Positions 7,801-13,958 of a DNA stretch of 13,958 nucleotides are shown one piece after another. The DNA is from an uncultured Oscillospiraceae bacterium (GTDB taxonomy: Bacteria; Bacillota; Clostridia; Oscillospirales; Oscillospiraceae). The DNA lies in assembly GCA_934661735.1 (NCBI GenBank), contig CAKUJN010000055.1, positions 1 to 13,958 on the forward strand, given 5' to 3'. A program made the translations under genes and the position numbers. The notes under the pieces were generated by a model. The model searched no databases and was not told where the DNA came from. It saw only the letters and a program-made list of their open reading frames with translations. Positions within the stretch are counted from its first letter, which is position 1; every line of letters begins with the position of its first letter.

Positions 7801-9891
7801 TGCCTTCTCAAACGCCTCTGCCAGAGTGGCGTAGGTGAAATCAGTACCGTTGCGCGTAATCTTCGCAACGCCAGTGGCCTTTGCAGTCGTGGCAATCTTG
7901 GTTTCAGTCGTAGTGCCGTCCTCGTTTTCAGTTACCTGATAAACGTTGGAATCCTTCACACTGTCCGGCTTTTCCGGGCCTTGATGGAGCGAGAATACAT
8001 ACAGCCCCGTAGCATCTGTAATGTCGGTTTCATTGTAATAGACTTTATTCGTGCCCGCAAGCTTCAGCTCGGTGGGAACCTTGTCGGTCTTAATATTTAC
8101 AACAGACTTGTTGCCGCTTTCCTTCGTCGATTTGACTGTGCAGGATTTAAGGGTAACGTCAGTTGCAGCCAACTGCAGATCTGTTCCGTTGTTCTCATTG
8201 TAAACATGAATCGTCTTACCGGCATTGTTGAACGTGCAGTCGTTAAACTCCGCATGGGGTGTGCCGTACACCCAGACGTTGTATGCATCGCCACTCTCGG
8301 TCTGTGTAAATACACAGCCATTGAATATTTCAGACGTGCCATACAGGAACACCACACCGTTGATCTTGCAGTTATTATAAACCACATTACCAGCATGCTG
8401 AAGGCCGCGGTAATTCGCAGTCGTGTACTGGAACGTGATGTTCTCAAAGGTCGTTGTCCCGCCATTAGACATCGTAACCGCATCAGACATGTCGATTATG
8501 GCAACTACGCCTTCCCGCGCTTTGATCGTAACATTCTTGGACTGATTGGACAGCTTATTGAGTGCTTCTCTGCTATATGTGTCGCTCACAGCAATTTCGA
8601 CAGTCTCGCCGTCCTGAACCGCCTCAATGGCCGCTTCCAGCGCTGTGTAGCCCTGAGTGCCAATATAGGCAACATAACTGGGGGCGCCTGTTACTTCACC
8701 GGTTTCCGGATTGTAGGTACAATCTTCAGGGACATAGGCACTTACATTAACAACAACATTATCTGTGCTCTTGAATGTACCACCGGTAATTGTAACTGTT
8801 GACGTCTCACTGCTGTTTTTCGACCCAATCTGGCTGGCGTCAGGAGTAACCTCCTTACTGGAACTATCCAACTTTCCCAGCTTGATATTACCGCCGCTAA
8901 TAGAAATATCATCCGCAGTTTCACCGCCAATGGCCATATTGCGGGCAACTACCGTAATATCACCATCCGTGATTTCGATCTTACCGACATTGCCATTCTG
9001 TCCGCCGCCAATTGCCGCGCCAACATGGCTGCCTCTCGCATTGATTACGCCGCCTTCAATTCCAATTTCCTTGGCATCGCCACTCTGACCTCCGCCAATT
9101 GCTGCACCAAAGCTGCCGGTCGCGTTGATCTCGCCATCAGAAACCTCAATCGCAGCCGCGTCACCATTCTGGCCACCACCGATTGCTGCGCCATAGTTAC
9201 TTTTCGCTGTGATATTACCGCCGTTGATGACGATTTTACCGGAATCACCATATTGGCCGCCACCGATTGCCGCCTCATAGCCAGCAGTAATATTGAATGT
9301 GCCGCTGTTAATCGTAATATTACAGCCGATGTTTGTTCCCTTTGCTGCACCATATTTGTTGACACCGCCAATATGCTTACCGGTCAGACTTCCGTCCCCT
9401 TCAAACGTCATATTGGTCGTCTCGCCTTTGCCATAGATATAGTCAATATTGTTCTCATTCTTAAGTGTGAACGTAACACTACTGCCATCGGCAATCGAGA
9501 GCTCACCCAACGCTGTCACATTCTGAAGTGTAACGCGGGTAACTGCCGCACCAAGGCTGATTCTGCTTTTCAGCGGGTTACTCAGACTTGAATTCGAATA
9601 TGACGCACCGCCGCTGATAACGATTGCATCTGTTGTGGTCACATTATAGATGTTATACTTGAAAGGCTCAGTATAGGCATAATGACTATACGTTCCCCGT
9701 GTAACAGTATAATCTGTTCCCGCAACAAGTTTTGTTCCATCCTCTTTGGTCAGGACAATAGTATCCCACTCATCAGGATCTGCGTCCTCTGGCAGCGGAT
9801 CAGCCGCAAACGCCGTCATAGATAGCAAACAAGCCATCATGCACAGCGCCAGCAGCATCGCCAGAATCCGCCGCGAATTCATGTGTCTCAT
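4840..9891 (-). CDS. Giant secreted parallel beta-helix surface protein (adhesin-like)
   Basis: 1683 residues. A Sec signal peptide with a basic start (MRHMNSRRILAMLLALCMM) is cleaved near AFA-AD (about residue 28). The body is built of Gly/Asn/Thr-rich beta-strand repeats of pectate-lyase-like type. At least five modules restart with a similar helix-and-strand pattern, e.g. YTALEAAIEAV, YATLAEAFEKA, YTSLQEAVDAV, YKDVSALMEKV and YGSIADAIENE, near residues 410, 690, 935, 1165 and 1460. Residues 207-319 hold four AAIGGGQ repeats. A non-repetitive C-terminal module (about 1530-1683) ends with no LPXTG, SLH or transmembrane anchor. The ATG at 9891 is chosen because GAGGAAGG lies at 9896-9903 and a signal peptide follows; 44 upstream in-frame codons are rejected. 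Its base composition is visibly less GC-rich than the flanks. Ligand unknown; carbohydrate binding or adhesion is inferred from fold. Confidence 0.88.
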   Translation of the reverse strand: MRHMNSRRILAMLLALCMMACLLSMTAFAADPLPEDADPDEWDTIVLTKEDGTKLVAGTDYTVTRGTYSHYAYTEPFKYNIYNVTTTDAIVISGGASYSNSSLSNPLKSRISLGAAVTRVTLQNVTALGELSIADGSSVTFTLKNENNIDYIYGKGETTNMTFEGDGSLTGKHIGGVNKYGAAKGTNIGCNITINSGTFNITAGYEAAIGGGQYGDSGKIVINGGNITAKSNYGAAIGGGQNGDAAAIEVSDGEINATGSFGAAIGGGQSGDAKEIGIEGGVINARGSHVGAAIGGGQNGNVGKIEITDGDITVVARNMAIGGETADDISISGGNIKLGKLDSSSKEVTPDASQIGSKNSSETSTVTITGGTFKSTDNVVVNVSAYVPEDCTYNPETGEVTGAPSYVAYIGTQGYTALEAAIEAVQDGETVEIAVSDTYSREALNKLSNQSKNVTIKAREGVVAIIDMSDAVTMSNGGTTTFENITFQYTTANYRGLQHAGNVVYNNCKINGVVFLYGTSEIFNGCVFTQTESGDAYNVWVYGTPHAEFNDCTFNNAGKTIHVYNENNGTDLQLAATDVTLKSCTVKSTKESGNKSVVNIKTDKVPTELKLAGTNKVYYNETDITDATGLYVFSLHQGPEKPDSVKDSNVYQVTENEDGTTTETKIATTAKATGVAKITRNGTDFTYATLAEAFEKAKDGDTITLLSDCSGNGIKVEANKFATGLTVDFGGHIYTFNGTPVGSTGSETQAAHFESGNKITLKNGKFNAAASSDVRILVQNYAELTLSKMELDGTNVAQNGTNLFTLSCNNGNVVIEDSTIKAPAKATGQNVYPYAVDICGFANYDGVSVTVKGTSEINGNIRLASYDAEKARTLKLKLEGGKVSGNLYLGALLDVDRGNTTVTKASSVEMTAPSGYMWDNNGTLVKNAAVVARYGGKDYTSLQEAVDAVTDNGGTLVLKADVHLDEALRIVDKAKTDKLLIQLSGHFIYGPSGGTALYVKNSNVKINGSSAKGAESGIAGGTGGDWDVAIWADDGADVTINGGVYSVGVDKNNGGNSTIYVTGSGKVKILAGRFSSEGTYNGKHYVLNLKNGSSGSITVTGQDAEFEEFNPLAGDDHDGGNFCAKLIGLVASEKDGKKVYTTKSGTYQVLDAENNPVNVYKDVSALMEKVEKGQTVMLLANATANITIPAGKDFTLDLNGKTLNGGTGTAVATITNYGKVTITDSSADKTGKIMRDDAGVEGEKSYYVIRNLGTMTIKNGTIYNNSGYKKANPSGSMEGSSLICNSNDDAHPATLNIEGGTLEQANFIAIKNGSSGTLVMTGGTVKSGHSAIQNWHDATITGGKVIGQLWTDSYIDEFSTGKTVFGGEAKFEGEIVMDITGNIKPTLEIKGGELDVTSWRVTNGAANAGARPEVSGGTFTREVPAGYCKDGFVPATLPGGKYGVEPAKGDVKLIGADGNVRYGSIADAIENETIQLYKDITVDGVYLRTGRTLDLNGWTLTAEYVQANTGRVIDSSDGKGKLIVSDETVTFNVDAEYLPLYDGTEYRFFEYKFELKKAEFTDSTKNVIKLNMWLYFSNLDAYDILIEHADGAHGIDLRFIVSWPQEGKVDQTWELRVPAATISSVYKQVRDTNPQNYGIGLNIKGLNLLPEGTEYIDSMANLRNACWLSDNFVNSNAIKNELN
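8935..9273 (-). repeat. Four tandem 28-29-residue AAIGGGQ coding repeats
   Basis: Within the beta-helix protein, AAIGGGQ recurs with its Gln codon at 9253, 9169, 9085 and 8998 (spacing 84, 84 and 87 bases). Each unit continues with a small loop (x-G-D/N) and two strand-like stretches of pattern I-x-G-G-x-I. A degenerate fifth copy (MAIGGE) follows. One unit probably equals one turn or so of a beta-solenoid. Confidence 0.85.
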
Positions 9892-9994
9892 GATTCCTTC
9901 CTCACTTCCGTAATTTTTTGGCCCGCAGGCCGGTTTTTGTGAGCCTTGTGCCGCGTTCTGGAAACGTTGCCACAAACGCCCGCAGCTTGAGCAT

Positions 9995-10023
9995 ATTATA
10001 CCAAGCGCAACTGCGAATTGCAA
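9995..10023 (-). promoter_or_regulatory. Sigma-A promoter of the beta-helix/peptide operon
   Basis: On the minus strand a -35 TTGCAA (10018-10023) is 17 bases from a perfect TATAAT (9995-10000). Transcription would start near 9988, giving a leader of about 97 bases before the ATG at 9891. The leader holds a small GGCC/GGCC hairpin near 9919-9930. No other promoter of this quality was seen between here and the ABC exporter, so it may drive all seven genes. Confidence 0.75.
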
Positions 10024-10088
10024 GGTCGTTCTTTGTAAATTTCATAAAAAAACGCGTGTGCCAGCCGGACAGCCCCGCACGCGCGCGC

Positions 10089-10123
10089 AAAAAAACAAAC
10101 AGGGCGGACAGCGTCGTCCGCCC
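10089..10123 (-). terminator. Rho-independent terminator after the nucleotidyltransferase gene
   Basis: An 8-bp stem, GGGCGGAC / GTCCGCCC (10102-10123), with a six-base loop is followed on the minus strand by TGTTTGTTTTTTT. It lies between the nucleotidyltransferase stop and the promoter at 9995-10023, separating the two transcripts. Confidence 0.75.
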
Positions 10124-10390
10124 CTACAATTCGCTTGCAGTACGATGCGAGCGCCCCACGGGGGAAAGGTCCAGGAAACGGGGGCGCGCACACCCCCTTT
10201 CCTGGTCGCTTTAAGGGGTTTGCAAAGGGGGAAATCGAAATCCCCCTTTGCGCGCCTCTTTTTGCCTACTTTTTCTGGCGCAGCAGAAAAAGTAGGTCTG
10301 CGAAGCAACGGTTGCAGTGTCACTGCAAAAGAGGAAGTCCGGTGAAACCGGACAAAAGGGCCGACAGCGTCGCCCCGCCCCTGCAAACGC
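10101..10390. repeat. Dense array of hairpins bounded by a direct repeat (MITE-like or structured 3' UTR)
   Basis: Between the nucleotidyltransferase stop and its terminator are five further inverted repeats. They are CCAGGAAA..TTTCCTGG plus GGGGG..CCCCC (10171-10205, one bulge), GCAAAGGGGGA..TCCCCCTTTGC (10222-10251), CCTACTTTTTCTG..CAGAAAAAGTAGG (10265-10296, 13-bp stem), the palindrome TTGCAGTG-T-CACTGCAA (10312-10328) and GTCCGGT..ACCGGAC (10337-10353). A 29-base direct repeat beginning AGGGCGGACAGCGTCG at 10101 recurs as AGGGCCGACAGCGTCG at 10357 with 26 of 29 matches. Open frames through it are artefacts of the symmetry. It looks like a dispersed non-coding element such as a MITE or REP-like unit, but only one copy is in view. 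Confidence 0.7.
10265..10296. repeat. Perfect 13-bp hairpin within the array
   Basis: CCTACTTTTTCTG and CAGAAAAAGTAGG pair without mismatch around a six-base loop. It is the longest perfect stem of the array. No T-tract follows on either side that would make it a simple terminator, so it probably serves another role, for example as an end structure of a mobile repeat or an RNA-stability element. Confidence 0.75.
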
Positions 10391-10417
10391 GCAGCAAAGA
10401 CACCGCCGGAGGCTCCC

Positions 10418-11620
10418 CTACTCCGCTTCAAACAGCCGAAGCGCACGGAACATCTCCTCGCGGCTGTGCGCATAGGGCGCAATTTTGCTGAGCCTCGGGC
10501 GCAGCCCGAACAGAGACCGCACCGCGTACAGCACCGCACGGTACAGCGCCAGAAACGGATACAGCACCGGATTTTTCCCCGCGCGCGGATAGCGTTGAAG
10601 CACACTGAGGCGCAGACGGCTGAACAGCTTTCCCATATGTGTGGACGTGCGCTCCTCTCCGCGGAACGATGGCATGAGCATCGAGCTGTGGCTGCGCTCG
10701 GCGTTCTTGCGCCCGAAATTGCCGCCCGAAAGCACGTCCTCCATCACTGCCGCGGCCAGCTCCGGCGGTGCGTCCTCTGCAAACGCGGGCAGCGGCGCGC
10801 CCAGGTAGTCGGCACACACCCGCGAAAGCACCGCCGCAAAGCGCAGCAGACCGATCTGCTTCAACAGGTCCAGCAGCTCCGGCCAGAACGGCGCATCCTG
10901 CTCGGCCATCAGAAACGCCGCCCAGTCGCACAGATGCCGCACGCCGACACCGCATTCCTGCATGTGATTCTGCGTGTGCAGCAGCAGAATCAGCCCGTGG
11001 TCAAACTCGCATGGCGACGGAAACGACTGTCCATCCAGCGTCCGTACAACACTTCGCGCAAGCACACCCTCGGCGCGGGCGCGGACAATATCCCCCGCCC
11101 TGCCAAACGGGATGGCAGGGATGGCCACATGCAGCTCCAGCACCACCGGCCCGCGCAGAAGCGTGCGATGGTGGCCGCTTTCCGTCTCGTCCACACGCGT
11201 ACAGCCGTTTTTCACCAGAAGCGCGCTGAGCGCTTCTGGTTTCGCGGAGTCGACCAGAAAATCAATGTCGCCCAGAATCCGGCCCGACGGCCGGCGGTAG
11301 TAGCTGGCCGCGGACATGCCCTTGAGAATCGTCATCGGCTCCGGCGCAAGCGTTTTTTCCAGCCACGCCTCTGTCTGCGTCAGCGCGAAATTGGCCCGCA
11401 GCTGCCGCGCGGCCGCCGCCGTCCACGCGGACGCGTTCGTCACAAACCGCCCGAACGGCGAAAGCGCATCCGCCGCCATCAGCGTCACGGCCTGCTGCTG
11501 CGCCTCGCGCAAAAGCGCGTCCCAGTCCACCGAGGCAAGCGTTTTTTCGTCCGGCGCGGGCGGCTCGCCCGTCAGCTCCCCCCGCACCAGCGCCAGCAGA
11601 AGCTCCTGTTCCTGTGTCAT
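10418..11620 (-). CDS. Nucleotidyltransferase-fold protein (NTP_transf_5-like)
   Basis: 400 residues starting MTQEQELLLALV. The fold signature is LKGMSAASYYRRPSGR (99-114), then LGDIDFLVD (116-124) with the paired metal-binding Asp118 and Asp120, and later VLELHV (160-165), the third acidic position. This is the pattern of the 'uncharacterised nucleotidyltransferase' family found beside HprK-like kinases and PqqD proteins in lasso and other RiPP-like clusters and in polysaccharide loci. Its substrate is unknown; transfer of a nucleotidyl group to a peptide or sugar phosphate is possible. The ATG at 11620 is chosen because AAAGGCGG lies seven bases upstream and a promoter lies at 11651-11679; the frame continues 76 codons upstream through the promoter and the intergenic hairpin and is not believed. 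It is transcribed separately from the peptide operon, but in the same direction. Confidence 0.82.
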   Translation of the reverse strand: MTQEQELLLALVRGELTGEPPAPDEKTLASVDWDALLREAQQQAVTLMAADALSPFGRFVTNASAWTAAAARQLRANFALTQTEAWLEKTLAPEPMTILKGMSAASYYRRPSGRILGDIDFLVDSAKPEALSALLVKNGCTRVDETESGHHRTLLRGPVVLELHVAIPAIPFGRAGDIVRARAEGVLARSVVRTLDGQSFPSPCEFDHGLILLLHTQNHMQECGVGVRHLCDWAAFLMAEQDAPFWPELLDLLKQIGLLRFAAVLSRVCADYLGAPLPAFAEDAPPELAAAVMEDVLSGGNFGRKNAERSHSSMLMPSFRGEERTSTHMGKLFSRLRLSVLQRYPRAGKNPVLYPFLALYRAVLYAVRSLFGLRPRLSKIAPYAHSREEMFRALRLFEAE

Positions 11621-11650
11621 GGCATTTCCGCCTTTCCTCCATTTTTTGTG

Positions 11651-11679
11651 ATTATAGCATCCCGAAGCGCGGAATACAA
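11651..11679 (-). promoter_or_regulatory. Sigma-A promoter of the nucleotidyltransferase gene
   Basis: A -35 TTGTAT (11674-11679) and a perfect TATAAT (11651-11656) are 17 bases apart on the minus strand. The start site would be near 11644, leaving a leader of about 24 bases with the ribosome site. Confidence 0.75.
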
Positions 11680-11703
11680 GCGCGGAGCACGCCCCGACAG
11701 ACG

Positions 11704-11736
11704 CACAACCGGCCGCCCGAAGGGCGGCCGGCTGTG
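11704..11736 (-). terminator. Strong GC hairpin terminator after the sugar-binding protein gene
   Basis: CCGGCCGCCC / GGGCGGCCGG form a perfect 10-bp stem with a three-base loop (11709-11731), extended by CACA/TGTG across one mismatch. It starts about 30 bases after the stop of the sugar-binding protein gene. The following minus-strand sequence is only moderately T-rich (TTGTGCGTCTG), so termination may be partial. Confidence 0.6.
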
Positions 11737-11768
11737 TTCCAAAGGCAGAAAGAAAGGATAGAAAGCAA

Positions 11769-13370
11769 TTATTTGCCCAGATACTCGTGCATCTGCTGAT
11801 TTGCCGCGTCGACAAAGGTGCCGATGCCGGCGGCGTCCAGCTTCTCAAGGAATTCGGGCAGAACCTCGTCAGGATTGACCGCGCCGCTCATCAGATTGAA
11901 CGCGTACTCGGCCCAGACGTTTGCCAGCGCAGCAGCCTCGGTCTCGCAGACGGAGGAATCGAAGATAAAGCCGCCGTAGGGAAGCGTTTCGGCCGCGTCA
12001 TAGTACGCGGAGACGCGCTGCCAGAAGTCCGCGCCCTGATCGCTCGTCGGCGGGAGAATACGGACGTTGCCCACGCCGTTCGTCCACGGGGAGTAGGTCG
12101 CGCGCGTCTCGTCGACAAACGTGATTGTGCCGTCGTCGTTCGTATTGTAGGTGAAGCCCTCGACGCCATAGTTGACATAGGTCATGACAACCGGATCGGT
12201 ATTCAGCAGATTCAGGAACTGAAGCGCTTTATCCGGATTTTTGGACGTGGCGGAGATGGCCATCATCGCGCCCTGACCGGACGTGCAGTCCATATAGGCG
12301 GCAGTTTCAGGAACCATGCGCACATCGATGCCGCGCGCCTTGGAGAAGTCCAGCTCACAGCCGAACGCATAGGACTGCGTGCAGAACAGATAGTCGCCGG
12401 TGGTCTGGCAGGCGGTGCGGTAGTCGTTCGCAGTTGCGACAGACTGGCAGCTCGGGGAGATGAAGCCCTTCTGCGCGTAATAGTAGGTACGGTCGGCAAA
12501 TTTCTTGAATTCGCCGGTTGCAAACTTGTTGACGATCTCGCTGCCGATGTCCTTTGACGGGTGCTCGGCGTCATAGTAGTAGGACAGAACATTGCCGCCG
12601 TTCAGATCGCCGGTAACGATGGATGTATGGGTGACAAGACGTTCCAGAGCTGCCGGCTCGATGAGCAGCGGATAGAAATCACCGCCCTTTGCGTCCTTTG
12701 CCTTCTGAAGCATTTCCTCATACTCGTCGGAATAGTAATCCAGACCTGCCGCGCAGACCGCGTCCACGTCATAGCCAAGCTCAGCCAGAAGCGTGCCGTT
12801 CACGTCCCTGCAGTTCTGCGTCGCGGTGTCCTTCAGACCTGGGACGGCGTAAATGCCCATGCCGTCATAGCCGTTGGTTCTGGCGCATTCCCAGATGCCC
12901 TCGGGGATGGTTGCAAGCAGTTCGGGCGCATCCGCGGCCAGCATGTCGTCCAGCTTGACCCAGTAGCCGTCGCGGGCGTATTTGTTGTACTCGTCGGCAG
13001 ACCAGTTGCAGGTGAAGTAGATGTCCACGTCGTCGCCGCCGGCCAGCGCCGTCACAGTGCTGGTGTCGAAGTCGCCCCATGTGCCCCAGATGGGATCGAG
13101 CGTGACGCCGATTTTTTCATTGAGATAGGGATTCAGCTCAGCCATAACCTTTTCCGAAGAGTCCGGCGTCACGTTGCTGCCGTGGAACCAGATCTTGATG
13201 GTAACCGGCTCAGCCGCGGCAGGCTCCGCCGGAGTCTCCGCCGCAGGCGTCTCGGCTGCGGGCTTGCTATCGGCGGCAGGCTCGCTCGCGGGCGTTTCGG
13301 TTTTGGCGGCGCAGGCTGCCATGCCCAGCACCATGACCATAGCCAAAAGAAGCGCAAGAACTTTTTTCAT
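11769..13370 (-). CDS. Sugar ABC importer substrate-binding lipoprotein (LipO/DUF3502-like)
   Basis: 533 residues. A lipoprotein signal (MKKVLALLLAMVMVLGMAAC) has its lipidated Cys at 20, followed by a spacer rich in Ala, Pro and Glu (21-55). The binding domain begins VTIKIWFHGSN (56-66). Features such as LNPYLNEKIGV, NPDKALQFLNLLNTDP and YGVEGFTYN are typical of the cluster of family-1 sugar-binding proteins called LipO with a DUF3502 C-terminus, which deliver oligosaccharides (often plant or host glycans) to a YtcP/LplC-type permease. GGAGG at 13381-13385 fixes the start. It lies 51 bases after a permease fragment of the matching type, so they form one importer operon. No ATPase gene is present, as usual for this class, which borrows a shared MsmX-like ATPase. 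The exact sugar cannot be read. Confidence 0.9.
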   Translation of the reverse strand: MKKVLALLLAMVMVLGMAACAAKTETPASEPAADSKPAAETPAAETPAEPAAAEPVTIKIWFHGSNVTPDSSEKVMAELNPYLNEKIGVTLDPIWGTWGDFDTSTVTALAGGDDVDIYFTCNWSADEYNKYARDGYWVKLDDMLAADAPELLATIPEGIWECARTNGYDGMGIYAVPGLKDTATQNCRDVNGTLLAELGYDVDAVCAAGLDYYSDEYEEMLQKAKDAKGGDFYPLLIEPAALERLVTHTSIVTGDLNGGNVLSYYYDAEHPSKDIGSEIVNKFATGEFKKFADRTYYYAQKGFISPSCQSVATANDYRTACQTTGDYLFCTQSYAFGCELDFSKARGIDVRMVPETAAYMDCTSGQGAMMAISATSKNPDKALQFLNLLNTDPVVMTYVNYGVEGFTYNTNDDGTITFVDETRATYSPWTNGVGNVRILPPTSDQGADFWQRVSAYYDAAETLPYGGFIFDSSVCETEAAALANVWAEYAFNLMSGAVNPDEVLPEFLEKLDAAGIGTFVDAANQQMHEYLGK

Positions 13371-13421
13371 TTCTGATTTTCCTCCAAGTTGATTTTTATA
13401 CCAAAACAGCAGAATGCTGCA

Positions 13422-13865
13422 TCAGCCCTTTACCGATCCGATCGTCAATCCGGAGACGATGTACCGCTGGAAAAACGGGTACGCACAGGCAATCGGCACG
13501 ACAATCATCACAACCAGCGCCATGCGCAGCGTCTGATTCGGGGCGCGCTGCGCCTCCATGATGGCAGCGGTGCCCATCTGTCCCATCATGCGGTTGAGAT
13601 ACTCAACGTTATTCTGCAGTTCCATCAAAAGCGCCTGCAAAGGCTGCAGGACCTTGTTCTGGCGGATGTAGAGCAGCGACTGGAACCAGTCGTTCCAATA
13701 GCTCAGCGCATTGAGCAGTGCGATCGTTGCGATGCCCGGCTTCGAAATCGGCAGGACAATGCGGAACAGCGTGGAATACTCGCCGCTTCCGTCAATGGTC
13801 GCCGCCTCAATCAGCTCCAGCGGAACCGAGCTTTTGAAGAACGTCCGCATGACGATAATGGCCAT
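13422..13865 (-). CDS. Sugar ABC permease (YtcP/LplC-like), C-terminal half, truncated at a junction
   Basis: 147 residues of a MalG-type permease. The fragment starts MAIIVMRTFFKSSVP and carries the EAA loop as ELIEAATIDGSGE (residues 17-29) followed by LFRIVLPISKPG, which contacts the ATPase. Transmembrane stretches and a C-terminus of IVSGLTIGSVKG follow, as in the family. Full-length members have about 290-300 residues; the N-terminal half is missing. Immediately upstream the reading frame becomes unrelated (preceded by SIACRKPPFRYRIF after a stop), because that DNA encodes a relaxase start on the opposite strand. So the true gene is either broken here or cut by a chimeric join. It would pair with the sugar-binding lipoprotein gene 51 bases downstream. 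Confidence 0.82.
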   Translation of the reverse strand: MAIIVMRTFFKSSVPLELIEAATIDGSGEYSTLFRIVLPISKPGIATIALLNALSYWNDWFQSLLYIRQNKVLQPLQALLMELQNNVEYLNRMMGQMGTAAIMEAQRAPNQTLRMALVVMIVVPIACAYPFFQRYIVSGLTIGSVKG

Positions 13866-13867
13866 TA
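13856..13867. repeat. 12-bp perfect palindrome at the permease/relaxase junction
   Basis: TAATGGCCATTA is its own reverse complement. Read leftwards it is the start of the truncated permease frame (Met-Ala-Ile), and read rightwards it is the start of the relaxase frame (also Met-Ala-Ile). The junction between two unrelated sequences therefore lies inside it. Confidence 0.8.
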
Positions 13868-13958
13868 CGAAGATTCTGTATCGGAACGGCGGCTTGCGGC
13901 AGGCGATTGATTACATCACAAATCCTGTTAAAACAGCTGAAAACCTGCTGACCGATTA
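13858..13958 (+). CDS. Start of a MobA-type mobilisation relaxase (33 codons, runs off the window)
   Basis: The plus-strand frame begins MAITKILYRNGG, continues LRQAIDYITNP and ends NLLTD at the window edge. This matches the opening of relaxase/mobilisation nucleases of Firmicute and Bacteroidetes mobile elements (MAITKI, AxDYIxNPxKT). The catalytic Tyr and HxH motifs lie beyond the window. No ribosome site precedes the ATG, because the upstream bases are the antisense of the permease. The fragment marks a mobile element or a chimeric contig end. The call rests on a short N-terminus only. Confidence 0.6.
   Translation, partial: MAITKILYRNGGLRQAIDYITNPVKTAENLLTD

Noticed and set aside
6946..8802. 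A 618-codon plus-strand open frame antisense to the beta-helix gene
   Set aside because: Same situation: no ribosome site, low-complexity product, explained by biased codons on the opposite strand.
9892..10023. A 44-codon N-terminal extension of the beta-helix protein
   Set aside because: It would cover the promoter and the ribosome site; the ATG at 9891 gives a proper signal peptide.
10058..10491. Several overlapping short frames on both strands in the hairpin array
   Set aside because: They run through the inverted repeats, have no ribosome sites and differ only by frame; the region is non-coding structure.
11621..11848. A 76-codon N-terminal extension of the nucleotidyltransferase
   Set aside because: It runs through a perfect sigma-A promoter and the upstream terminator hairpin.
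13407..13419. CAGCA/TGCTG hairpin between permease and sugar-binding genes as a terminator
   Set aside because: A stem of only five pairs with a short TTTT; at most a weak attenuator within the importer operon.
1..13958. CRISPR arrays, tRNA or rRNA genes
   Set aside because: No regularly spaced identical repeats, cloverleaf or rRNA-like stretches were noticed on either strand.

Overview
The window looks like chromosomal DNA of a GC-rich gut clostridium, most likely Oscillospiraceae or a related Firmicute. This is inferred from strong Shine-Dalgarno sites, sigma-A promoters with TATAAT and 17-bp spacers, an SLH-domain protein, a LipO-type sugar-binding lipoprotein and GC-rich codon use. Nearly every gene lies on the minus strand, so transcription runs from high to low coordinates.

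Layout in transcriptional order. (1) 13958-13422: the last ~100 bases read on the plus strand as the start of a mobilisation relaxase, joined head to head to a truncated sugar ABC permease. The join sits on a perfect 12-bp palindrome and may be an assembly or library chimera. (2) 13370-11769: a sugar-binding lipoprotein of the same importer. (3) 11620-10418: a stand-alone nucleotidyltransferase-like protein with its own promoter, followed by about 300 bases packed with perfect hairpins and a T-tract terminator. (4) From a promoter at 9995-10023, a long co-directional set: a 1683-residue secreted parallel beta-helix protein (9891-4840), a 33-codon gene (4809-4708), an HPr-kinase-like kinase (4683-4000), a PqqD-like protein (3920-3654), an SLH-domain secreted protein (3590-2634), an S24/S26 peptidase (2611-2168) and an ABC exporter (2166-508). 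(5) 334-1: the start of a Wzz/YveK-type polysaccharide chain-length regulator, with its own promoter.

The most interesting system is block 4. The 33-residue product begins MKEYEKPVV, which resembles the YxxPxL-type leader recognised by PqqD-like recognition elements in lasso-peptide clusters, and it ends in threonine. HPr-kinase homologues in paeninodin-type lasso clusters phosphorylate the C-terminal residue of the precursor, and a nucleotidyltransferase often accompanies them. Here the set is peptide, kinase, PqqD, peptidase, exporter and a nearby nucleotidyltransferase, but no lasso cyclase, radical SAM enzyme or other ring-forming enzyme is present. Instead the locus includes two secreted surface proteins. 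I infer a RiPP-like modified peptide whose modification may be phosphorylation and/or nucleotidylation, possibly tied to the cell surface. The chemistry is unproven.
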